From positions 1,178,001-1,242,000 of the forward strand of contig CBDDKB010000002.1 of the NCBI GenBank assembly GCA_965229935.1: a DNA stretch of 64,000 bases. The letters run 5' to 3'. The notes under the pieces are model-generated. The model did no database searches. It had not been told where the DNA came from and was given only the letters and a program-made list of their open reading frames with translations. Within the stretch, counting starts at the first letter, position 1; the number at the start of each line of letters is the position of its first letter. This DNA is from SPJN01 sp965229935 (lineage in GTDB: Bacteria; Pseudomonadota; Alphaproteobacteria; SPJN01). A program made the position numbers and the translations under genes. Positions 8,997 to 17,486 of this stretch are shown here, piece by piece.

Positions 8997-10094
8997 CTAC
9001 TCGGCAGCAGCTGCCTGATCACGGAAGTTTATCCGTTCAAGGAACTTAATGCCGTCAGCAGCAATTGCATCGCCGACCATTTCATCCCCTTCATTCTTCA
9101 ACTCGTCCATATCAACATAGGTTGCATAGAGCGCCTTGGTCCGATCTGTAATGATCCCGGCATTGAGCAAAGTCTTGATCAAGACGCGGAAAATTGATGA
9201 CTGGCGAGACATGATCTCGCGCCGTTTTTCCGTGGTCAGACGCTTGGCGATTTCTGCTGTCGCCTCTTCCCAATCAATATTGAATTGTTCGTAGATGACT
9301 TTCTTTTCGAACGGCGCACCAAGGTTGAACAGCAATGTCTGGAAACATTCTGCCGCCCAATCTTCGATAATGTGGCGTTCCTCGTCCGACACGTGCGGCA
9401 TGGTCTTGTCAGCCCAGATTTTGCCGAACTTATGGTGGAAGGCCTCATCCGTCATGACAAGCTGCGTCAGGTGACGGGCAAGCGGGTCGTGCGTAAATTC
9501 AAAGATAGAGGCAAAGGCCCCCATGGCGAGCCCTTCGACCAGCATCTGCATGCCAACCAGCTTTTTATAAACTTCCGGTGCATTGACCATTTCTTCCAAC
9601 AGATTGGCCAGCGTGTTGCCGCAGGGCAGTGCCTCGCCCCAACGTGTTTGAATATAGCGCGCGAAGCCCAATACGTGACGCGCCTCTTCACGTGCCTGAT
9701 TGGAGGCGTATTCCTGCGCACCGGGGTCTTTCAACACATGGCACAGGGATGCAGACAGGCTTAAAGCGCCCTGCTCACCATGCAGAATGGATGACAGCAT
9801 CCAACGGAAGTTTTCATTCACAAAGGCGACTTTTTCAGCATCTGACATGCGGTCACCAATGGGAGTGTTAAGTTCACCCACAAAATCAAACGGCAACATC
9901 GGCTTGTTCATATCGAACGGCGTGTCGTAATCGATATATTTTTTGTCGAGTGGATCCCAAAAATGGGAATGGGTTGCCGTAATAATTTTATCAAAATGCG
10001 GCGTACGCGCGTTATAGCGGTCAACCTCAATCATTGATTTGAAGTCATCGGGTGCTACCGCGTTATACGCGGGGTCTTTGGTAATATCAGCCAT
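8997..10094 (-). CDS. Ferritin-like diiron protein, probable oxygenase
   Basis: A 365-aa soluble helical protein with a complete set of carboxylate-bridged diiron ligands: E107 (in HGEQ), E137 with H140 (EEARH), E187 (LVEGLA) and E217 with H220 (TDEAFHH). The E-ExxH-E-ExxH arrangement is shared by ferritin-like oxygenases such as R2-type proteins and AurF-like N-oxygenases. The length and the spacing suggest an oxygenase or oxidase rather than a storage ferritin. The substrate is unknown. A GGGAGAG ribosome site precedes the ATG. The gene begins 40 bases after the TetR gene on the same strand, so the two are probably cotranscribed and controlled by that repressor. Confidence 0.75.
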   Translation of the reverse strand: MADITKDPAYNAVAPDDFKSMIEVDRYNARTPHFDKIITATHSHFWDPLDKKYIDYDTPFDMNKPMLPFDFVGELNTPIGDRMSDAEKVAFVNENFRWMLSSILHGEQGALSLSASLCHVLKDPGAQEYASNQAREEARHVLGFARYIQTRWGEALPCGNTLANLLEEMVNAPEVYKKLVGMQMLVEGLAMGAFASIFEFTHDPLARHLTQLVMTDEAFHHKFGKIWADKTMPHVSDEERHIIEDWAAECFQTLLFNLGAPFEKKVIYEQFNIDWEEATAEIAKRLTTEKRREIMSRQSSIFRVLIKTLLNAGIITDRTKALYATYVDMDELKNEGDEMVGDAIAADGIKFLERINFRDQAAAAE

Positions 10095-10134
10095 TTGTCT
10101 CTCCCTCTTTCGGTATTGTTTGGCTTGTCACTGA

Positions 10135-10830
10135 TCAGGCAACAGCATCATCTTTGGTCACGGCATTTGCCCCGGCCAAACCGTTCGATTGCAGTACCTG
10201 TTCACCTAATTCGCGAGCCCGGTCTTCCAGTCGCGGGCGTGTTTCGTCTGTCGCAACAGACAATAAGGAAAGCACAAGCCCCAGCCGGGCCTGTGCCTTG
10301 AATGTGTCATTGTCAATTCGGCCAATCACCCAATTGCGTAGGGAGCCCGAAAAAGACGCCAAGATCATTTGGGCAACCAGACGCGCAGGTAGGGAGCCAC
10401 GCAGCAGACCATCGGACATGCCATCATCGACAACCCGTTCTGCCAGTGCCCAAATTTTCAGGATTGATTTTGAGGCACGTTCCCCCGTTTCAATGCCCTG
10501 AATCCCGCGCATCAATCGCTTGTAAAAATCAGCGTCTGACAAGAACTGATCGGCAGAGGCGCTGACAATCATCTCAGCCCTTGTGATGGCATCGTCACCT
10601 GTGACCGCAGCGGCGGTCATATCCAACGTGTCATAGGATTGATCAAGCAGGGCATAGAGGATCTCTTCCTTCGACCCCATCAAATTGTAAAGCGTTGCAA
10701 CAGATACCTCGGCAGCATCGGCGAGCGCGCGCATGGAAAGGCCTGCAACCCCCTCATCCACGATCAGGCCGCGTGCGGCGATCAGAATGCGGTTGCGGCG
10801 CTTTTGTTTGCTACGTTCACGAATGCCCAT
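10135..10830 (-). CDS. TetR family transcriptional regulator
   Basis: The N-terminal helix-turn-helix is typical: NRILIAARGLIVDEGVAGLS, then MRALADAAEVSVATLYNLMG and SKEEILYAL. The remaining ~170 residues form the variable ligand/dimer domain. The frame is open to an ATG at 10896, but that codon lies inside an operator-like dyad, and the ATG at 10830 (MGIRERSKQKRR) has GGAAGAG nine bases ahead, so the shorter 231-aa form is chosen. The dyad and a matching promoter upstream suggest autorepression. The diiron protein gene follows 40 bases downstream and is the obvious target. The inducer cannot be inferred. Confidence 0.88.
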   Translation of the reverse strand: MGIRERSKQKRRNRILIAARGLIVDEGVAGLSMRALADAAEVSVATLYNLMGSKEEILYALLDQSYDTLDMTAAAVTGDDAITRAEMIVSASADQFLSDADFYKRLMRGIQGIETGERASKSILKIWALAERVVDDGMSDGLLRGSLPARLVAQMILASFSGSLRNWVIGRIDNDTFKAQARLGLVLSLLSVATDETRPRLEDRARELGEQVLQSNGLAGANAVTKDDAVA

Positions 10831-10892
10831 AGGGTGCAACTCTTCCCAAAACTCGCCCCAAATATCCCCATCGTCTGATTGCGAAAACCAGA

Positions 10893-10933
10893 ACATGTTC
10901 CAAAATTAGAACATGTATAAGTTTTTTGGGCAA
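10893..10933 (-). promoter_or_regulatory. Promoter with TetR-type operator for the regulator/diiron gene unit
   Basis: A perfect dyad with 8-base arms (ACATGTTC at 10893-10900, GAACATGT at 10909-10916) and an 8-base spacer is placed like a TetR operator. On the minus strand a -35 TTGCCC (10933-10928) and a -10 TCTAAT (10910-10905) stand 17 bases apart, so the dyad covers the -10 and the start region. Binding there would block transcription of the tetR gene and its downstream partner. Confidence 0.6.
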
Positions 10934-10955
10934 GCGCAGATTGATCCGCCCAAAG

Positions 10956-10984
10956 AAAAAGGGGCCGGAATTTTCCGACCCCTT
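10956..10984 (-). terminator. Rho-independent terminator of thiC
   Basis: On the minus strand AAGGGGTCGG and CCGGCCCCTT pair with one T-G wobble around a short A/T loop and run into TTTTTC. It lies about 30 bases beyond the thiC stop and isolates thiC from the TetR promoter at 10893-10933. Confidence 0.85.
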
Positions 10985-11017
10985 GTCCGGGTATAAGCCA
11001 GTTACCGCTCGAAAAAG

Positions 11018-12883
11018 CTATTTTAGAGCGTCATTTGAGCTTTCTTGATTGTAAGGCTTTTCAACAGGTTGGTAGATTTCGCTGCCAGCTTGTTTGAACT
11101 TTTCAGACATTTCTTCCATGCCCTGTTCCGCCGCAATATCCCGCACTTCTTGCGAAATTTTCATGGAGCAGAATTTCGGTCCGCACATTGAACAAAAATG
11201 CGAAACCTTATGCGCCTCCTTCGGCAGGGTCTGATCATGGAATTCTCGCGCCCGTTCAGGATCAAGCGATAGGTTGAACTGATCTTCCCAACGGAATTCA
11301 AACCGTGCCCGAGACAAGGCATCATCACGCGCCTGTGCACCGGGGTGCCCCTTGGCAAGGTCAGCGGCATGGGCGGCAATCTTATAGGTGATCACCCCTT
11401 CCTTCACGTCATTACGATCAGGCAGGCCCAAATGTTCCTTGGGCGTCACATAACACAGCATGGCACAGCCGAACCAACCGATCATGGCCGCCCCAATGCC
11501 TGAAGTGATGTGATCATAGCCCGGCGCAATATCAGTTGTGAGCGGGCCAAGCGTATAAAACGGCGCCTCGCCGCATTCATGCAGCTGTTTGTCCATATTG
11601 ATTTTGATCTTGTGCATGGGCACGTGACCCGGCCCTTCAATCATAACCTGCACATCATGCTTCCAGGCGATCTTGGTCAGCTCTCCCAAGGTTTCAAGCT
11701 CACCAAACTGCGCCTCGTCATTGGCGTCGGCAATTGAGCCGGGGCGCAATCCATCACCTAGTGAGAAGGCAACATCATAACGCTTCATGATTTCACAGAT
11801 TTCCTCAAAATGGGTATAGAGGAAATTTTCCTGATGATGGGCCAAGCACCACTTCGCCATGATCGACCCGCCACGGCTGACAATCCCTGTCACGCGCTTG
11901 GCAGTCATGGGAATATAGGCAAGGCGCACACCAGCATGAATGGTGAAATAATCTACCCCCTGCTCTGCCTGCTCAATCAACGTGTCGCGAAATACTTCCC
12001 ATGTCAGGTCTTCGGCAATGCCGTTCACTTTTTCAAGCGCCTGATAAATCGGCACCGTCCCGATGGGCACGGGTGAATTACGGATGATCCATTCACGGAT
12101 ATTATGAATATTCCGCCCGGTGCTTAGATCCATGACCGTATCGCCACCCCAACGGGTCGCCCAGACCATTTTTTCGACTTCCTCCGCAACCGAACTGGTC
12201 ACAGCGGAATTACCGATATTGGCATTGATCTTCACAAGGAAATTTCTGCCGATAATCATCGGCTCAGCCTCTGGGTGGTTAATGTTTGACGGGATGATGG
12301 CACGGCCACGGGCCACTTCATCGCGCACAAACTCACCTGTTATGATTTCAGGGATTTCCGCGCCGAAGCTTTCACCATCAGGCTTGCGCAACTCTTCCGT
12401 CAACGCCTCGCGCCGTTGATTTTCGCGAATGGCAATATATTCCATTTCCGGGGTTACGATCCCAGCCCGCGCATAGGCAAGCTGGGTAACCGCTACATCA
12501 CCCTTGGCCCGCAGGGGTTGGCGTTTGGCGGGGAATTCAGGCACCAACCGATCGCCCTTAACAAAACCATTGTCTTCGGGTTTGACGTCACGACCTTCAT
12601 AGCTCTCAACATCGCCTCGCCCCTCAACCCAAGCGCGACGCAGGGGGGCAAGCCCCTCACGAATATTGATTGAACAATCGGGGTCAGAATAAGGGCCCGA
12701 CGTGTCATAGACCGTCACCGGCGGCTCCAGCGCACTGGGATGCAGGTCGATTTCCCGCATCGGAACCTGAACCGAGGCGTCATTCGGGCTTTCTACATAT
12801 ACCTTACGCGAGGCTGGCAACGGCCCCGTCGTAATCTCAATCCCGTCAATGGCGATTTCGCCCTTACTGTTTTCGATGTTCAT
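11018..12883 (-). CDS. thiC: Phosphomethylpyrimidine synthase ThiC
   Basis: ThiC is the radical-SAM enzyme that rearranges 5-aminoimidazole ribotide into hydroxymethylpyrimidine phosphate for thiamine synthesis. The 621-aa product is full length. It shows the C-terminal iron-sulfur motif CSMCGPKFC (CX2CX4C), and conserved blocks such as TIHAGVRLAYIPMT, SLGDGLRPGSIADAND and MIEGPGHVPMHKI. It is read as a single gene with a TPP riboswitch in its leader and its own terminator. No other thi gene adjoins it. Confidence 0.98.
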   Translation of the reverse strand: MNIENSKGEIAIDGIEITTGPLPASRKVYVESPNDASVQVPMREIDLHPSALEPPVTVYDTSGPYSDPDCSINIREGLAPLRRAWVEGRGDVESYEGRDVKPEDNGFVKGDRLVPEFPAKRQPLRAKGDVAVTQLAYARAGIVTPEMEYIAIRENQRREALTEELRKPDGESFGAEIPEIITGEFVRDEVARGRAIIPSNINHPEAEPMIIGRNFLVKINANIGNSAVTSSVAEEVEKMVWATRWGGDTVMDLSTGRNIHNIREWIIRNSPVPIGTVPIYQALEKVNGIAEDLTWEVFRDTLIEQAEQGVDYFTIHAGVRLAYIPMTAKRVTGIVSRGGSIMAKWCLAHHQENFLYTHFEEICEIMKRYDVAFSLGDGLRPGSIADANDEAQFGELETLGELTKIAWKHDVQVMIEGPGHVPMHKIKINMDKQLHECGEAPFYTLGPLTTDIAPGYDHITSGIGAAMIGWFGCAMLCYVTPKEHLGLPDRNDVKEGVITYKIAAHAADLAKGHPGAQARDDALSRARFEFRWEDQFNLSLDPERAREFHDQTLPKEAHKVSHFCSMCGPKFCSMKISQEVRDIAAEQGMEEMSEKFKQAGSEIYQPVEKPYNQESSNDALK

Positions 12884-12968
12884 CGCAAGCCAACTTTCTG
12901 TTCATGGCGCCAATGGGCCTGCTGACTTGGGACGGAAAGGTTATTGCTGATTCTATCAGATCCCCGGT

Positions 12969-13065
12969 TCCGTCCCTACGCCGGCATCACCCGGATCAGG
13001 TTCAAAGGGTCCAGCAAATTAGGCCGTCTCAGGGCAATCAGATCGCCCTCCCCTCGGAAAGCCGC
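12969..13065 (-). promoter_or_regulatory. TPP riboswitch (THI element) in the thiC leader
   Basis: Read on the minus strand, the leader has the conserved TPP aptamer landmarks in order: a G-rich 5' stem (CCGAGGGG), CTGAGA in the pyrimidine-sensor arm, CCCTTTGAACCTGATC, and GATGCCGGCGTAGGGAC closing the pyrophosphate-sensor arm. It ends about 85 bases before the thiC ATG, so thiamine pyrophosphate binding should shut down thiC. I saw no strong terminator between aptamer and gene, which favours control of translation. The remaining bases to 13286 should hold the thiC promoter and that of the divergent autotransporter gene; no clear boxes were picked. Confidence 0.95.
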
Positions 13066-13286
13066 AGTTTGCGCGGATCATGGGCAAGCGTCAAGCCTGT
13101 GCAAGGTCAAGCTTGTCAGAATGTGGTGACCTACTCGAACAAGGTCAAATCCCGCGATGGTTGAAGCCCCCGAATCAGATACAGATGGCCCGGCCTTTTT
13201 CTCGCCATAATTCCCTTTGTTTCTGCACTTTTCATTGCCAAGACTTTCCCCTAAAACAATGCAAATTGCTTTGCTGGAGATTCTTG

Positions 13287-16200
13287 ATGCGCCGCCACGA
13301 TTTACACCGCCCTTCCCATTGGGTCCTTGCCCTGTGCCTATCGAGCACAATTGGTTTGGCTGGCACGTCAGCATCCGCAAACACCATCAGTGACCCCAAT
13401 GCTGGCCCGCAACAGACGACAGATAATGATGCGACGATCATCGTTCAGGATCAGGGTGTTGTCACCGCAGATTGTAGCGTGGATGACCGGGCAATTGATG
13501 TCCTGCACGACAATTACGTCATCCGCATTGATAATGGCGGGTCTGTTGTTCTAGACGACACCAATGCAGCCTGTGCCAACCTCGCCTCTGCCATTGTCAT
13601 TGGCGGCAATGTTGGCGGCACAACAACGGTTAATGGTCTTGTAAATGGCGCAGCGAACTTGGCCTTTGTCATCGGCACACAAAATGATGTTGGCGATACA
13701 GAAAAGACCCACACAATTAATATTGGCGAAACAGGCGAAGTACAGGGCAGCCTTCAGATTTTTGGCAAGGACAATATCAGCATCACCAATGATGGCCTGA
13801 TCAATGGCACAATCAGGCTGGAACATGATTCAGGCACGCCTTCTGTTACAATCGTGAACAATGGCACAATGCTGGCACAGTTGGGTGATCCCTTGATCAG
13901 CGATACGTCAACTGGCGCGGCAGGTACTACTGCAATAAGTAATGTCGGCAGCTTCGACGCCAATGGCGCCCTTGATCCTAATCTTGGTGTGATGACAGGC
14001 GATTTGGAGTTGAACGGCGAAGACCGTGTTTACTCGTTCGCAAACTCAGGTACTTATACGGGCACAATCAGCTTTGCCTCCCCAAGTTTTGGCGGCGCTA
14101 CGATTTCCAATAGCGGCGTCATGCAGGCAGAGGCCGGCGGAACGGGCGCTGCAACCTTGCTAGATGTCATCAATCAAGGTGATACAGATATCGTATTGAC
14201 CTTCACCAATAGCTTCCTTGGCGAAACAAGCGGCCGCCTTTCATTCGGTGATGGCGGCGACCATATCCTGTCAAACAGCGGCGACATGACAGGCATTATT
14301 GTCATGGGAGATGGCAATAATCGCGCCACGCTCGCCGCAGGCTTTGTTCAGGCACCTGTTGGCGCTGATTTGACAGTTGAGCCATTGTTGGACCTTGGCG
14401 CTGGCGAAGATACCCTAACAATCAGCGGCAGCCGCGTTCAGGGACAAGCAGGCTTCATCACCGAAATTGAAGATAATGGCAACGTTACCGGATTTGAATT
14501 TGATGCCGACGCCAACAACATTGTGGCTGGCACGCTGATAAATCTGGGCGATGATGATGACGAAGCGACTATTTCCGGTGGGGCGTTAGGCGGTGCCGAC
14601 ACGCTTTTGGATATGGGTGATGGGAATGACACACTTTCCTTTACCCTGAACCCACTCGCCCTAATCGCCATTGACAATCGCAGCATAATCACAGGCGGCG
14701 CTGACACTGATACAGTGGCATTCAACGTCGCTGCACATGAGGACGGGTTTGAGTTTACAGACTTCGCCCAGGTTGCAGACTTTGAATCTTTGCAGGTTAC
14801 TGCGGGGACATTGATCCTGAACCCAGACGCCAATCTGTTCGGCGTCTCAGGCGGCACATTGACGGTCAACGAAGGGGCGACCCTTCAGGTGCTAAACAAT
14901 GCAAACGTCGCGAGCGAGTTTCTAACAGGGACGATTAACGGCACGCTGCGTGTTGATGGCAACCTGCCACTGATCGCAGCAGGCGGCGCGTTCACCGTGA
15001 ATGACGGCGGTATCCTGCAATTCGGGATCGTCGATGCAGGAAGCCCAACCCCTGCCGATCCCACGCTTAACGGCATTTTGCAAAGCGGTGGCGCAGGCAC
15101 GACTGTCACCCTTGCGGATGGCAGCGCGGTAGAGTTGGTTCTGGCTGATCAGTTTACAACCGGCTTCACCCAAATCGGTCAAACCAGTACCGTGACAATT
15201 ATCGAAGCAGACACAATCACGATCGACGATGTGGACACTGCTCTTATCGACAATGACCCGTTCCATGAATTTACTTTGATTCAATCTCCAGGCTTATTAG
15301 AAGTCGAAATCGGCAGAACGCCCGGGTTCCAGCAGATCGCGTTGGACTCTGGTCGCGGCAGATTAATCGGTACTGTCGGCAGCGCGCTTGATGCTGAATA
15401 TGCGGCATGTAGCGACGCTGAACGTGATGGCAGTGATGTGGCCAGCAGCTTTACCCCCCTGTGTAACGCAATCGCGACGTTGGGCGTAACTTCCAATGAC
15501 CCTGATGACAATTTGGGCATTGCCGGTTTGTTGGCGGTTGCCGCCCCAGATCGGACAAGCGGTGAGCACACAATGCGTGTAGACACGCAAAAAATGCTGC
15601 ATTCAATCGTTGAAAAGCGGGCAGATATTTTGCGGTCACGCAGCCGCTCTCTCCCTGCTGGGGTTGGTACGGGGCAGATTGACAAGCCGCAACAACAAAG
15701 CAGGCTGTCAGGCACCGACAGGCAGCTTGCAGGCCTGACCGATAATCTGACCGATGAGATTGACGGCACAGGCGCAGGCAACCTTGTAGACTTTGGCACA
15801 GGCCTTGGTGCGGGGTCAGTCTGGAGCGCGCATCACCTGTGGATGCAGGTCTATACCGCCTTTACGGAGCGTGATGATGATCGCTTTATCTCCGGATATG
15901 ATGGCGAACAATATGGCATCGCCTTTGGCTATGACTGGCGCGCCAGCCGCACATGGCTATTCGGCCTTTATGGCGCCTATTCAACATCAGAGGTTGATGG
16001 CAATGACCTGTCCAACGAACAAGTTGATGTCGATACCATTTCGGGCGGCGCCTATATGAGCTGGTTTGACCGTCACACCAGTTGGTCTTCAACCCTTTCA
16101 TTTGGCTTAAGCGATTTTGAAGGTGAACGTATTGGATTCGGTGGCACCAAACTAACCCGCAGCCATGACGGGTTTGAAGTTGGGCTTTCATCGTCAATTG

Positions 16201-16655
16201 ATCGCAACATCACAGTTGCGAAACGCCTGCTTCTAACCCCTGCATTTGATATGAGCTTTGGCCTCTATGACCGTGACGGCTATACAGAGGATGGGACTTT
16301 CGGCCTGACGGTGAAGGGGAAAACCTCCTACTCGCTCAACACTGGTATTTCCGCCAAGCTTGCCGCGCCGGGGCAAATTGGCCGCACAGGTGTATTGCCT
16401 TATATCCGCACAGGTGCATGGCATGAATTCTTTGATGATAATGCAGACACCAAGGCAAGCTTTACCGGATCAAAAGCTGGCAGCACTTTCAAGGTTGATG
16501 GCATTCAAACGGCCAGCACGCAATATCTTGCAGGCCTGGGCCTTGATCTGGTCTCAGCCCGTGGACGGGTCAATTTCTCATTCGGGTATAACTTCATTGG
16601 CGGCGATGACACACAAAGCCACACTCTGAACAGCAATTTGCGGTTCCGTTTCTAA
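13287..16655 (+). CDS. Autotransporter (type V secretion) with repeat-rich passenger domain
   Basis: The 1122-aa product has a signal peptide (residues ~1-31, LALCLSSTIGLAGTSASA), a long passenger of short N-G-rich beta repeats, and a C-terminal autotransporter beta-barrel of about 280 residues, beginning near WMQVYTAFTERDDDRF and ending in the aromatic terminus NLRFRF. The passenger contains stretches such as LDLGAGEDTLTISG and LDMGDGNDTLSF that resemble RTX calcium-binding nonapeptides. No protease triad is evident, so an adhesin or surface-layer role is more likely than a toxin. The frame extends back to 13080, but that part is not signal-like; the ATG at 13287 has GGAGA six bases ahead. 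The hydrolase gene follows 6 bases later. Confidence 0.88.
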   Translation: MRRHDLHRPSHWVLALCLSSTIGLAGTSASANTISDPNAGPQQTTDNDATIIVQDQGVVTADCSVDDRAIDVLHDNYVIRIDNGGSVVLDDTNAACANLASAIVIGGNVGGTTTVNGLVNGAANLAFVIGTQNDVGDTEKTHTINIGETGEVQGSLQIFGKDNISITNDGLINGTIRLEHDSGTPSVTIVNNGTMLAQLGDPLISDTSTGAAGTTAISNVGSFDANGALDPNLGVMTGDLELNGEDRVYSFANSGTYTGTISFASPSFGGATISNSGVMQAEAGGTGAATLLDVINQGDTDIVLTFTNSFLGETSGRLSFGDGGDHILSNSGDMTGIIVMGDGNNRATLAAGFVQAPVGADLTVEPLLDLGAGEDTLTISGSRVQGQAGFITEIEDNGNVTGFEFDADANNIVAGTLINLGDDDDEATISGGALGGADTLLDMGDGNDTLSFTLNPLALIAIDNRSIITGGADTDTVAFNVAAHEDGFEFTDFAQVADFESLQVTAGTLILNPDANLFGVSGGTLTVNEGATLQVLNNANVASEFLTGTINGTLRVDGNLPLIAAGGAFTVNDGGILQFGIVDAGSPTPADPTLNGILQSGGAGTTVTLADGSAVELVLADQFTTGFTQIGQTSTVTIIEADTITIDDVDTALIDNDPFHEFTLIQSPGLLEVEIGRTPGFQQIALDSGRGRLIGTVGSALDAEYAACSDAERDGSDVASSFTPLCNAIATLGVTSNDPDDNLGIAGLLAVAAPDRTSGEHTMRVDTQKMLHSIVEKRADILRSRSRSLPAGVGTGQIDKPQQQSRLSGTDRQLAGLTDNLTDEIDGTGAGNLVDFGTGLGAGSVWSAHHLWMQVYTAFTERDDDRFISGYDGEQYGIAFGYDWRASRTWLFGLYGAYSTSEVDGNDLSNEQVDVDTISGGAYMSWFDRHTSWSSTLSFGLSDFEGERIGFGGTKLTRSHDGFEVGLSSSIDRNITVAKRLLLTPAFDMSFGLYDRDGYTEDGTFGLTVKGKTSYSLNTGISAKLAAPGQIGRTGVLPYIRTGAWHEFFDDNADTKASFTGSKAGSTFKVDGIQTASTQYLAGLGLDLVSARGRVNFSFGYNFIGGDDTQSHTLNSNLRFRF

Positions 16656-16661
16656 AGCCAA

Positions 16662-17486
16662 ATGCGCCCTTACGTCCTGATCAGCGCCATATGCTACCTG
16701 TTTCTGACAGCATGTGGCGGGATCAGTGCTGAGGTCAGTCGGCTAACAGACGAATTTGAACCCTGGGGCTTCACCGTTGCGCAAAAACGCTATGGCCAGT
16801 TTGACCTGCGGGAATCCATCAAACAAGGCACGCCGGATAACCCGGTCTGGATTGTCTATGCAGGCGATGGGCTAGCGTGGCTTGATGCGTGGACGCCCTC
16901 TCCCGACCCCACGCCATCTGTCTATGAAATGCCATCTGTTCAGGTCGCGCTGGCGCTTGTGAAACTATTCCCAAGCGATACTGTCATCCACCTAACAAGA
17001 CCGTGTCAGTTTTTGGAAACCAATGCGCAGTCCTGCGGTACGCAATACTGGACGAAGAACCGGTTCGGCACTACGGTTCGCCAAGCTTACAAACAGCACG
17101 CAACCAAATTTAATAACCGCCCCGTCATATTCGTTGGCTGGTCAGGCGGTGGGGTCATCGCAGCCCACATGGCCCATCAAAGAACAAACATAAGCAGACA
17201 AACCGGACTGTTGACGATGGCAAGTCCGCTAGACCTCGCAGCATGGACGAAATGGCATCAGGTTTCGCCATTACCGCGACTAGATAATCCGGCGCTGTTC
17301 TTGCCCTTGGCCCTTCCCCACGCCTATGGCGTTGGACAAACAGACCGCATTGTTCCGCCCGAAACAGTTATGCATCTGCCCGATCAAATTCCAGTTGCCA
17401 TGATGGACCATCACGGGCCATGGCAGGAATTTGCCTCGCAGTTTGCACCATCAATTCGTAGGGATGTTATCGCGGCGCAACCCTAG
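16662..17486 (+). CDS. Alpha/beta-hydrolase fold lipoprotein
   Basis: A 274-aa protein with a lipoprotein signal: hydrophobic residues 4-15, then LTAC with cysteine 18 as the lipidation site. GWSGG around S161 is a nucleophile elbow; candidate acid and base are the aspartate in GQTDRIVPPE and the histidine in MDHHGPW, in the correct order for an alpha/beta-hydrolase. It is therefore a likely membrane-tethered esterase or lipase-like enzyme; the substrate is unknown. It starts 6 bases after the autotransporter and probably shares its transcript, which hints at action on the same surface structure. Its 3' end overlaps the convergent HlyD gene by 20 bases. Confidence 0.72.
   Translation: MRPYVLISAICYLFLTACGGISAEVSRLTDEFEPWGFTVAQKRYGQFDLRESIKQGTPDNPVWIVYAGDGLAWLDAWTPSPDPTPSVYEMPSVQVALALVKLFPSDTVIHLTRPCQFLETNAQSCGTQYWTKNRFGTTVRQAYKQHATKFNNRPVIFVGWSGGGVIAAHMAHQRTNISRQTGLLTMASPLDLAAWTKWHQVSPLPRLDNPALFLPLALPHAYGVGQTDRIVPPETVMHLPDQIPVAMMDHHGPWQEFASQFAPSIRRDVIAAQP

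Noticed and set aside
13080..13286. 69-codon N-terminal extension of the autotransporter
   Set aside because: It is cysteine- and arginine-rich, not signal-like, and lies over the divergent promoter region; the ATG at 13287 has a ribosome site and a proper signal peptide.
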